Shown piece after piece: positions 7,120 to 13,228 of a stretch of DNA of 14,708 nucleotides. Source of the stretch: an uncultured Gammaproteobacteria bacterium (lineage in GTDB: Bacteria > Pseudomonadota > Gammaproteobacteria > Halothiobacillales > Halothiobacillaceae); NCBI GenBank assembly GCA_938004235.1, contig CALKWL010000406.1:1-14708 (forward strand), in the 5' to 3' direction. A program made the position numbers and the translations under genes. The notes beneath the pieces are model-generated. The model ran no database searches. It saw nothing but the letters and a program-made list of their open reading frames with translations, and was not told the origin of the DNA. The number at the start of each line of letters is the position of its first letter. Positions within the stretch are counted from its first letter, which is position 1.

Positions 7120-7141
7120 CAGCAACTGTGTTCCCAAAACC

Positions 7142-8091
7142 CTACACATCCAGCGTCACACGGTAAGGTTCACCACTACGGAACACAGCGTTGATGATGG
7201 TCAACAGCTTGCGCATGGCGGCCACGAGGGCGACCTTTTTGGCCTTTCCGGCATTGAGCAGGCGTTGGTAGAAGTCCTTCATACGTGGGTCGAAGCGAAC
7301 GGCGGAGAGGCAGGCGAGGAACAAGGCCGTGCGCACGGAGGCGCGCCCCCCGTAAATGCGCCGTCGGCCCTTGTAGGTTCCTGACTCATGCGCCATGGGT
7401 GCCAGGCCGACCAAGGCCGCGATCTGGCGGCGGTTGAGCGAGCCTAGCTCGGGTAGGGCGGCGATCAGCCAGGCGCGGGTATTGGCACCCACCCCCTTGA
7501 GGCCATCGAGCAGGGCGAGCTTTTGGCTCCATGCGGGGTGCTGCTCGATCTGCCTGGCCAGGTCTTGATCGATCCGCTCGATCTCCCGCTGCAACTGCCC
7601 CAGGTGGAGGTCAATACGTTTTTGCACCGCCTTGGGTGCCAAGGGTCTGCGGTTTTGCTCGGCCACACGCATCTCGACCAATTGTTGGCGGCGCGTTAAC
7701 CAGGCTTCCATGCCCTGCAAGGCTTCGTCCTTGGGGCGGTCGGGCTCAAGCTCCAGGGTGGCGCCGAACAACGCCAATACCCTGGCATCGATCCGGTCGG
7801 TCTTGGCCAACACACCCAAAGCGCGTGCGAAGTCACGTGAGCGCTTCGGGTTGATGTGCGCTGTTGGATCCCGGCGACGCACAGGGCGTGCCAGAGGGTC
7901 ATTTCATAGCCCCCGGAGGCTTCGATGACCACCACGTCGAGGGCACCGCACGCCTTGATCCACGCCAGAAGTGCTTCGATGCCTGCGGGTGAATGTTCGA
8001 ACGGTTGGTGCTGCTGAGTCCCGCTGTGAAACACATCAAGGCGGGACTTGCTTATATCAACACCGACTGCGATTCTTGTCTTGAGGCTCAT
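7142..8091 (-). pseudogene. IS110-family transposase with a frameshift
   Basis: RNA-guided DEDD transposase family. Reading from ATG at 8091, the first frame gives VGVDISK (catalytic D), VVIEASGGYE (catalytic E) and then CVAGIQ before going out of register. A second frame resumes with AHINPKRSRDFARALG, AKTDRIDAR (the DxxD acids) and a complete Tnp_20 domain including GLKGVG, ALVGLAPMAHESG and RTALF, ending at 7142. Restoring one G in the GG at 7866-7867 would join the frames as CVAGIPTAHINPK and give an intact 316-residue protein, a normal family length. The frameshift is therefore a single-base deletion, either real or a sequencing/assembly error, since the rest of the gene is undamaged. Confidence 0.88.
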
Positions 8092-8159
8092 GTCTGATCT
8101 CCCATTCTTGCGAAGATGCGGGCTGACGGCCCTGGCAACTGTTCGGGTTTTGCTCAGAT

Positions 8160-8232
8160 GTGAGGGAGACGATCTGTGCTGCTAACGGTGTGGGTCACCA
8201 AGGCTGCGGCGATCTGCCTCCCACAGCCTCAC
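8160..8232 (-). ncRNA. Candidate IS110 bridge RNA core (left-end structured RNA)
   Basis: The non-coding region just upstream of the transposase is strongly structured on the transposase strand. In plus-strand coordinates, TGTGGG (8189-8194) pairs with CCCACA (8220-8225), with an inner AGGC (8201-8204)/GCCT (8216-8219) stem. GTGAGG (8160-8165) can pair with CCTCAC (8227-8232), enclosing the rest. IS110 elements are known to encode a bridge (seeker) RNA in this end whose loops pair with target and donor DNA. The identification rests on position and foldability only; the true RNA is probably longer than the span given, and loop-to-target complementarity was not established. Confidence 0.4.
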
Positions 8233-8235
8233 TTT

Positions 8236-8347
8236 AATGCTTTTGGAACATACAAGGCTGTTGATGTGCGGCAAGGATGCCTTGCTCGTGAATCCAGGAT
8301 GCAAAGATTTGATGCGGCGTGGCTGCTCCCGGGCATGTGCCGGGCGC
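8236..8347. other. Structured non-coding spacer between IS110 and the rpsP terminator
   Basis: No gene is visible. The stretch holds a perfect GCAAGG (8271-8276)/CCTTGC (8280-8285) hairpin with a 3-base loop and a CCCGG (8328-8332)/CCGGG (8340-8344) hairpin. The words TTGATGTGCGGC and TTTGATGCGGC vaguely recall the TTATTGATNCGGC ends of the repeats left of the IS, but no full element can be aligned. Confidence 0.4.
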
Positions 8348-8389
8348 AGGACATTGAAAAAGGGCAAGAAAGCCCTTTTTCAATGTCCT
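8348..8389. terminator. Long perfect hairpin, probable bidirectional terminator before rpsP
   Basis: An 18-bp perfect stem (8348-8365 with 8372-8389) closes a 6-base AAGAAA loop. The inner stem is AAAAAGGGC / GCCCTTTTT, so the A and T tracts lie inside the arms, as in many bidirectional terminators. It would isolate the rpsP operon from read-through from ffh and the IS, and vice versa. Confidence 0.7.
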
Positions 8390-8402
8390 TTCAGAAAAAA
8401 AG

Positions 8403-8431
8403 CTTCCATTTTGGCGACTTACCGTTAAAAT
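8403..8431 (+). promoter_or_regulatory. Possible promoter of the rpsP operon
   Basis: TAAAAT at 8426-8431 is a fair -10 hexamer in the only space between the hairpin terminator and rpsP. The -35 position 17 bp upstream (CTTCCA, 8403-8408) is weak. The leader would be about 60 nt. It is named mainly because an operon promoter is needed here. Confidence 0.35.
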
Positions 8432-8499
8432 GCCGTGCTTTATTTTGATGGGCTGTGTCTCCCGCAGCTTGATCGCAGACATTAGGGTTGTAACAACGT

Positions 8500-8772
8500 A
8501 TGGTTTCCATTCGCCTTGCTCGCGGCGGCGCTAAAAAGCGTCCTTTCTATCACATCATTGTCACCGACAGCCGCAAAGCGCGTAATAGCGGTGCGTCTGT
8601 CGAGCGTCTCGGGTTCTTCAATCCGGTGGCTCGTGGCCAGGAAGTGCGCCTGCACATTGACGCCGAGCGCATGAATGGCTGGCTGACCAAGGGTGCGCAG
8701 CCGAGCGGTCGTGTCGCGTCGCTGTGGAAAGAGTTCGCCAAGGCTGAAGTTGCAACCGAGGTTGCGGCTTAA
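8500..8772 (+). CDS. rpsP: 30S ribosomal protein S16
   Basis: Small-subunit protein that binds 16S rRNA early in assembly. The 90-residue product begins MVSIRLARGGAKKRPFYHI and contains DSRKARN and ERLGFFNP, the conserved S16 segments; length is slightly above the E. coli protein (82), with extra alanine-rich C-terminal residues. The ATG at 8500 gives the canonical N-terminus; the nearest purine-rich stretch, AGGG at 8484-8487, is rather far (12 bp). It is first in the conserved rpsP-rimM-trmD-rplS operon, preceded by a terminator hairpin. Confidence 0.97.
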   Translation: MVSIRLARGGAKKRPFYHIIVTDSRKARNSGASVERLGFFNPVARGQEVRLHIDAERMNGWLTKGAQPSGRVASLWKEFAKAEVATEVAA

Positions 8773-8802
8773 TTTTCCGGCAGGCTGTTGCGGTCACATC
8801 CC

Positions 8803-9312
8803 ATGACTGAGTCCGTCGAGCGCATTCTTCTCGGTAAAATATTGGCGCCATTTGGGGTTCAGGGGTGGGTCAAGGTTCATTCCGAGTCCCGCCCGATTGC
8901 TGACATTGGGCGTTATCGCGTCTGGCAGCTCAAGTTGAAGGATGGTTGGGTCGCAGTTCGGCTGAAATCGTTCAAGACCCAGGGCAAGGGTCTGGTTGCC
9001 AAGCTTGAAGGCGTGAATGAGCGTCAACAGGCGGAGGCGCTGGCCGGCGTGCCCATCGCGGTGGATTCGACGCAGTTGCCCGCCTTGCCGCAGGGTGAGT
9101 ACTACTGGCGCGATCTGATCGGTCTGCGAGTCTTGACGCTGGAAGGCGTGGATCTCGGGGTGGTCGATCATCTGCTGGGGACCGGTGCCAACGATGTGCT
9201 GGTTCTGCGCGGCGAGCGAGAACGCTTGGTGCCGATGGTCATGCAGAAGGTGGTGCGAGAGGTTGATTTGTCCACCAGGCGCATGACGGTGGATTGGGAT
9301 CCGGAATTCTAA
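8803..9312 (+). CDS. rimM: 16S rRNA processing/ribosome maturation factor RimM
   Basis: Assembly factor for the 30S head that binds S19 and promotes maturation of the 16S 3' domain. The 169 residues show the N-terminal RimM domain (ILLGKILAPFGVQGWVKV, 8-25) and the C-terminal PRC-barrel with GEYYWRDLIG (98-107), GTGANDVLVL (126-135) and the terminal VDWDPEF. ATG 8803 starts just before the conserved core but has only a weak Shine-Dalgarno; a TTG five codons upstream (8788), with AGG nearby, is a possible alternative. The 30-bp spacing from rpsP fits co-transcription. Confidence 0.95.
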   Translation: MTESVERILLGKILAPFGVQGWVKVHSESRPIADIGRYRVWQLKLKDGWVAVRLKSFKTQGKGLVAKLEGVNERQQAEALAGVPIAVDSTQLPALPQGEYYWRDLIGLRVLTLEGVDLGVVDHLLGTGANDVLVLRGERERLVPMVMQKVVREVDLSTRRMTVDWDPEF

Positions 9313-9367
9313 TCCAGGTTTGGTTTAGAGTTTTGACTCGGTGTTTTGAATGCGGGAGGGAGGTGTG

Positions 9368-10153
9368 ATGCGTTTTGATGTCATCAGCCTTTTTCCCGAG
9401 CTGGTGTGGGCGATTGCTGAGCACGGTATTCCCCGTCGGGCGTCTGAAGCAGGGTTGTGGCAGCTGGCGACGTGGAATCCGCGCGATTTCACCGAAGACC
9501 GGCATCGCACGGTGGACGACCGGCCTTTCGGCGGTGGGCCGGGGATGCTGATGAAGGTTGCTCCGCTGCGCTCTGCCATTGCGGCGGCGCGTGCGGCAGC
9601 ACCCAAGGGGCATCGGGTGATTGCCTTGACTCCGCAGGGGCAGCGCGTGGATCAGGCGGAAGTCAATCGTCTGGCGCGTTTGTCCGGCATCGTGCTGGTG
9701 TGCGGTCGCTACGAGGGTATGGACGAGCGCGTGCTTGAGGCGGACGTGGACGAGGAGCTTTCGTTGGGCGATTTTGTGCTCAGTGGCGGTGAACCGGCAG
9801 CCATGGCGCTGATGGATGCGGTCATCCGGCAGTTGCCGGGTGCGCTGGGACATGAGCAGTCGGCAGTGCAGGATTCGTTCATGACGGGTCTGCTGGACTG
9901 TCCGCACTACACGCGCCCGGAATGGGTCGAGGAACGCGGTGTCCCGGAGGTTTTGCTTTCCGGGAACCACAAAGAGATCGAGCGCTGGCGTCTTCAACAG
10001 GCGTTGGTGCGAACCTGGCGGCGGCGGCCTGAGCTGCTCGCGGTCAGGCGTATGACGGAAGCTGAACGTCGTTTGCTGGAGGCTGTACATGATGCGTGTG
10101 CGGACGAGGCGGGCAAACGGACGGCAAACGACGAATCAAAGATGAGGACTTGA
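9368..10153 (+). CDS. trmD: tRNA (guanine-N1)-methyltransferase
   Basis: SPOUT-family enzyme making m1G37 in tRNAs with G36-G37, which prevents +1 frameshifting. The 261-residue product carries PFGGGPGM (53-60), LTPQG (88-92), GRYEGMDER (113-121) and LSGGE (138-142), which form the trefoil-knot SAM site, plus R154 and D169 at the catalytic positions and YTRPEW (181-186). The ATG at 9368 has GGGAGG at 9354-9359, eight bp upstream; an in-frame ATG at 9350 would put the Shine-Dalgarno inside the gene. The last 15 or so residues are charged and probably disordered. It ends 3 bp before rplS. Confidence 0.97.
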   Translation: MRFDVISLFPELVWAIAEHGIPRRASEAGLWQLATWNPRDFTEDRHRTVDDRPFGGGPGMLMKVAPLRSAIAAARAAAPKGHRVIALTPQGQRVDQAEVNRLARLSGIVLVCGRYEGMDERVLEADVDEELSLGDFVLSGGEPAAMALMDAVIRQLPGALGHEQSAVQDSFMTGLLDCPHYTRPEWVEERGVPEVLLSGNHKEIERWRLQQALVRTWRRRPELLAVRRMTEAERRLLEAVHDACADEAGKRTANDESKMRT

Positions 10154-10156
10154 GAT

Positions 10157-10522
10157 ATGAACGTTTTAATTCAACAGCTGAACGCTGAAATGATTGAAGG
10201 TATTGAGCGCCCAAGTTTCGCGCCTGGCGATACCGTGGTGGTCAACGTGCGTGTGAAGGAAGGTGACCGCGAGCGTCTCCAAGCCTTTGAAGGCGTGGTG
10301 ATCGCCAAGCGTAATCGCGGCATCAATTCCGCATTTACCGTGCGCAAAATTTCTCACGGCGAAGGTGTTGAGCGTGTCTTTCCATTGTACAGCCCCAATG
10401 TTGCAGGTATCGAAGTCAAGCGTCGCGGTGATGTGCGTCGCGCCAAGCTGTACTACCTGCGCGGCCTGACCGGCAAGTCGGCGCGTATCAAGGAAAAGCT
10501 GGCTCCGCGTGTTGCGCGCTGA
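10157..10522 (+). CDS. rplS: 50S ribosomal protein L19
   Basis: Large-subunit protein at the 30S-50S interface. The 121 residues match the family throughout: FAPGDTVVVNVRVKEGDRER (21-40), QAFEGVVIAKRNRG, the block GEGVERVFPLYSP and the C-terminal RRGDVRRAKLYYLRGLTGKS. The start ATG lies 3 bp after the trmD stop, with GAGG at 10144-10147 inside the end of trmD, so translation is likely coupled. It is the last gene of the operon; a strong terminator follows about 50 bp later. Confidence 0.98.
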   Translation: MNVLIQQLNAEMIEGIERPSFAPGDTVVVNVRVKEGDRERLQAFEGVVIAKRNRGINSAFTVRKISHGEGVERVFPLYSPNVAGIEVKRRGDVRRAKLYYLRGLTGKSARIKEKLAPRVAR

Positions 10523-10574
10523 TCCTTTGTGCATCCTGCGCTTCGTGTGAGCGAGTACACGGACTGATTCAATT

Positions 10575-10599
10575 GACCCCGCAAGGGGTCTTTTTTTTT
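10575..10599 (+). terminator. Intrinsic terminator of the rpsP operon
   Basis: GACCCC (10575-10580) and GGGGTC (10585-10590) form a stem closed by a GCAA (GNRA) tetraloop, followed by nine T. This is textbook rho-independent architecture directly downstream of rplS. Confidence 0.93.
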
Positions 10600-10634
10600 G
10601 GAGTTTTTTCAGAACAGGTTTTCAGGGGCGTGAG

Positions 10635-11195
10635 ATGGTCACAACGTACAGTACGTTTCAAGCGCCGTCAGGTGCGCCGTTTGGTCTGATACGGCTGACA
10701 TGGGTGAACGATGAGTTGAAAGCGCTGGAATTTTCTACGCCATCGTTAATGGATGACATGGGTGCGCCCACACCCGCCATGGTGCAGGCGCAGCTATGGC
10801 TTGACGCTTATTTTCGCGCGGATCAGTCGCCAGCCCTGCCCAGGGTGCGTGCCCAAGGGTCGGCTTTTCAGCATAAGGTTTGGGCGGAATTGCGGCGCAT
10901 ACCCTGGGGGACGTGCATAACCTACGCCGAGTTGGCGCAACGTGTCGGCAGTGCGCCGCGTGCGGTCGGCGGCGCCTTGCGGGCGAACCCTCTGCCGATT
11001 TTGATTCCTTGCCATCGGGTGATCGCTGCGGCGGGTCTGGGTGGCTATGCCGGGTCGAGCGAGCAGGGGCAGGCGCGCAAGCGCTGGCTGCTTGAGCATG
11101 AAGCCGCCTTGCCGTCCCAGCAGCCTGTCGGACTTGAAATCCGCGGCGTCGCCCTCAGTTTTCGCGCACTTTGTTCGTTGCCAGAGGAGTCCTGA
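10635..11195 (+). CDS. ogt: Methylated-DNA--protein-cysteine methyltransferase (O6-alkylguanine repair)
   Basis: Suicide DNA-repair protein that transfers the alkyl group from O6-methylguanine to its own cysteine. The 186-residue product has the DNA-binding helix-turn-helix with the flipping arginine in RAVGGALRANP (109-119) and the acceptor site PCHRV (C126 in 125-129), followed by GLGGYAG (134-140). The N-terminal domain is short and variable, as in Ogt-type rather than Ada-fused proteins. ATG 10635 has GGGG at 10625-10628 six bp upstream. The C-terminal 25 residues after LLEHE are an extension beyond the usual end of the family. The stop is 3 bp before htpG, so the two are likely co-transcribed. 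Ogt versus the Ada C-terminal type cannot be distinguished with certainty. Confidence 0.92.
   Translation: MVTTYSTFQAPSGAPFGLIRLTWVNDELKALEFSTPSLMDDMGAPTPAMVQAQLWLDAYFRADQSPALPRVRAQGSAFQHKVWAELRRIPWGTCITYAELAQRVGSAPRAVGGALRANPLPILIPCHRVIAAAGLGGYAGSSEQGQARKRWLLEHEAALPSQQPVGLEIRGVALSFRALCSLPEES
11133..11160 (+). promoter_or_regulatory. Candidate sigma-32 (heat-shock) promoter for htpG
   Basis: CTTGAA (11133-11138) matches the sigma-32 -35 consensus exactly. After a 14-bp spacer, CCTCAGTT (11153-11160) matches five of the seven defined positions of the CCCCATNT -10. It lies within the last codons of ogt, about 40 bp upstream of the htpG start and before its ribosome-binding site, the right place for independent heat induction. 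It sits inside coding sequence, so chance matches cannot be excluded. Confidence 0.4.
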
Positions 11196-11198
11196 TCC

Positions 11199-13052
11199 AT
11201 GAATACCCAGACCGAAACGCTTGAATTTCAAACCGAGGTGCGTCAACTCCTGCATCTCATGATTCATTCCCTGTATTCCAACCCGGAGATTTTTCTGCGT
11301 GAGCTGGTCTCCAATGCTTCGGATGCCTGCGACAAGCTGCGCTTCGAGGCCTTGGGTGATGACGCGCTGTACGAGGGCGATAGCGAGCTGCGAATTGAAA
11401 TCAGCGTCGATAAGGCCGCGCGCACCCTGACCCTGCGTGATAACGGCGTGGGGATGAGTCGCCAGGAAGTGATCGACAATCTTGGAACGATTGCGCGCAG
11501 TGGCACCAAGCAGTTTTTGGAGAAACTTTCCGGCGATCAGTCACGTGATACCCAGCTCATTGGCCAGTTTGGCGTGGGCTTCTATTCGGCGTTTATCGTG
11601 GCTGACAGGGTGGATGTGTTTACGCGTCGCGCCGGTCTGACGGCTGAACATGGCGTGCACTGGAGTTCCGAAGGCACGGGCGCCTATACCCTGGAAAATA
11701 CGCCGCGCAGCGTGCGCGGCACGGAAATCGTGTTGCATCTCAAGGCCGATCAGGACAAGTTTCTGGAGCCTTGGCAGTTGCGCAACATTATTCATCGCTA
11801 CTCCGAGCACATTACCTTCCCGATCATGATGCCCAAGGAAAGTCACGGTGATGAGGCAGGCGAGGAGGGCATGGAGCGGGTCAATCAGGCTACGGCGCTG
11901 TGGGCGCGCGCCAAGTCCGAAATTAAGGATGAGGAGTACGCCGAGTTTTATCAGCAGGCGTTTCACGACTGGGAGGCTCCGCTGGCCTGGACGCATAACC
12001 GCGTTGAAGGGCGTACCGAGTACACCAACCTGATTTTCATTCCCGGTCGTGCGCCGTTCGAATTATGGGATCGCGATGCCAAGCAGGGGATCAAGCTGTA
12101 TGTACGCCGCGTGTTCATTATGGATGATGCCGAGCGCCTGCTGCCGCGCTATCTGCGCTTTGTGCGCGGGGTGGTAGATGCTGCCGATCTGCCGTTAAAT
12201 GTTTCGCGCGAGATTCTGCAATCTTCCGAAGTGCTCAACCAGATTCGCCAGGGCTTGACCAAACGCGTGCTGAATCTTCTGGAGGAGCTGGCCAAGGATA
12301 AGCCTGAGAACTATGCCAAGCTGTGGGGCTTGTACGGTCGCGTGCTCAAGGAAGGTTTCGCTGAAGACCCCTCGAACCGTGAGCAACTGGCGCGTCTGGT
12401 GCGCTTTGCTTCAACCCATGCCGAGAGTCACGGACAGGATGTGTCCTTGAGCACCTATGTGAGCCGCATGGCCGAGGGTCAGGAGGCGATTTATGTGCTG
12501 ACAGCGGAAAGTGATCTGGCCGCGCGCCATAGCCCGCATCTGGAGGCGTTCAAGGCGCGCAGTTATGAAGTGTTGCTGCTGTCCGACGCGGTGGATGAGT
12601 GGATGCTTTCCCACTTGCACGAGTTCGAGGGCAAGTCGATCAAGAGCGTGGCGCGTGAAGATGCCATGCCTGCCGATGCCGCGCCGCAACCGGATGAAGC
12701 GCAGACTGATGTGTTGCAACGCATCGAAAAGGCGCTGGAGGGCAAGGTCAAGGCGGTGCGCGCATCCAGCCGTCTGGTGGATTCTCCGGCTTGCGTGGTG
12801 CTGGCCGCGCACGACATGCCGCAGCATTTGCGCCGTCTGTACCGCGAAGCCGGGCAGAGCTTGCCGGAAACCCTGCCTACGCTGGAAGTCAATTTGAATC
12901 ATGCTCTGGTGCAAAAAATCCAGACTGATCAGGATGCTGCGCGCGTGCAGGACTGGTCTGGTTTGTTGTTGGGCATGGCCTTGCTGGCCGAGGGGGCACA
13001 ACTGGATGACGGCGCTGCCTTTGTGCAGCAGCTTAACCGGTTGTTCATCTGA
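11199..13052 (+). CDS. htpG: Molecular chaperone HtpG (Hsp90)
   Basis: ATP-dependent cytosolic Hsp90 chaperone. The 617-residue product is near the usual 620-630 length. The GHKL ATPase domain shows FLRELVSNASDACDKLR (32-48, with the catalytic E35 and Mg-binding N39), DNGVGM (81-86), GTIARSGTKQF (96-106) and IGQFGVGFYSAF (121-132). The middle domain has the FELWDRD and LYVRRVFIMDD segments and LPLNVSREILQ; a C-terminal dimerisation region follows. GGAG at 11186-11189 precedes ATG 11199. It follows ogt by 3 bp and may also be transcribed from a sigma-32-like promoter inside ogt. Confidence 0.97.
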   Translation: MNTQTETLEFQTEVRQLLHLMIHSLYSNPEIFLRELVSNASDACDKLRFEALGDDALYEGDSELRIEISVDKAARTLTLRDNGVGMSRQEVIDNLGTIARSGTKQFLEKLSGDQSRDTQLIGQFGVGFYSAFIVADRVDVFTRRAGLTAEHGVHWSSEGTGAYTLENTPRSVRGTEIVLHLKADQDKFLEPWQLRNIIHRYSEHITFPIMMPKESHGDEAGEEGMERVNQATALWARAKSEIKDEEYAEFYQQAFHDWEAPLAWTHNRVEGRTEYTNLIFIPGRAPFELWDRDAKQGIKLYVRRVFIMDDAERLLPRYLRFVRGVVDAADLPLNVSREILQSSEVLNQIRQGLTKRVLNLLEELAKDKPENYAKLWGLYGRVLKEGFAEDPSNREQLARLVRFASTHAESHGQDVSLSTYVSRMAEGQEAIYVLTAESDLAARHSPHLEAFKARSYEVLLLSDAVDEWMLSHLHEFEGKSIKSVAREDAMPADAAPQPDEAQTDVLQRIEKALEGKVKAVRASSRLVDSPACVVLAAHDMPQHLRRLYREAGQSLPETLPTLEVNLNHALVQKIQTDQDAARVQDWSGLLLGMALLAEGAQLDDGAAFVQQLNRLFI

Positions 13053-13055
13053 TAG

Positions 13056-13082
13056 ACGGCTGAAAAGAGGCTTTTATGCCGT
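13056..13082 (+). other. Hairpin directly after htpG
   Basis: ACGGC (13056-13060) pairs with GCCGT (13078-13082) and AAAAG (13063-13067) with CTTTT (13071-13075), separated by a 2x2 internal loop and closed by AGG. It starts 3 bp past the htpG stop. There is no following T-tract, so it may be a weak terminator or a 3'-end stabiliser. Confidence 0.45.
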
Positions 13083-13134
13083 ATCCATGGCTGAGAGTGA
13101 TTGATTGATGCGCACGTCACTCACATGGCCTGTC

Positions 13135-13174
13135 TCAACAGGCTGGTGAAATAGGTATTTCTATAGCCTGTTGA
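13135..13174. promoter_or_regulatory. 40-bp near-perfect palindrome upstream of lpxC
   Basis: TCAACAGGCT (13135-13144) and AGCCTGTTGA (13165-13174) form a perfect 10-bp outer arm. GAAATA (13148-13153) and TATTTC (13156-13161) form a perfect inner arm, with 3-base mismatched joints and a 2-base centre. It ends 54 bp before the lpxC start. It could be a dimeric-regulator operator or an RNA hairpin in the lpxC leader. An alternative, mutually exclusive hairpin GCCTGT/ACAGGC (13128-13133, 13138-13143) overlaps its left arm. I see no clear promoter hexamers here. Confidence 0.5.
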
Positions 13175-13228
13175 TGGGCTTCATGCCATTATGTGCGCCT
13201 TTCGATGCCTGATGCCGAGAGATCTGCT

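Larger units (their letters stand above)
7120..8235 (-). mobile_element. IS110-family insertion sequence, broken
   Basis: The element contains one transposase reading frame on the minus strand with the IS110 domain order (N-terminal DEDD RuvC-like, C-terminal Tnp_20) and a long non-coding stretch upstream of the transposase, the usual IS110-group arrangement. The right end leaves no more than about 22 bp between the transposase stop (7142) and the palindrome end (7119). The left end is put near 8235 because the structured non-coding region finishes there. Neither border is proven: this family lacks clear terminal inverted repeats and leaves little or no target duplication. It separates ffh from the rpsP operon. 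Confidence 0.65.

Noticed and set aside
7070..7384. Plus-strand open frame antisense to the transposase end
   Set aside because: It is a shadow of the transposase and crosses the 88-bp repeat, with no start signal.
8255..8320. Third copy of the 88-bp palindrome right of the IS110
   Set aside because: TTGATGTGCGGC and TTTGATGCGGC are similar to the ends but lie in direct, not inverted, orientation and the interior does not align.
9320..9350. Another copy of the CTCGGTGTTTT repeat before trmD
   Set aside because: Only ACTCGGTGTTTTGAA is shared; the arms and hairpin are missing, so it is likely a chance match.
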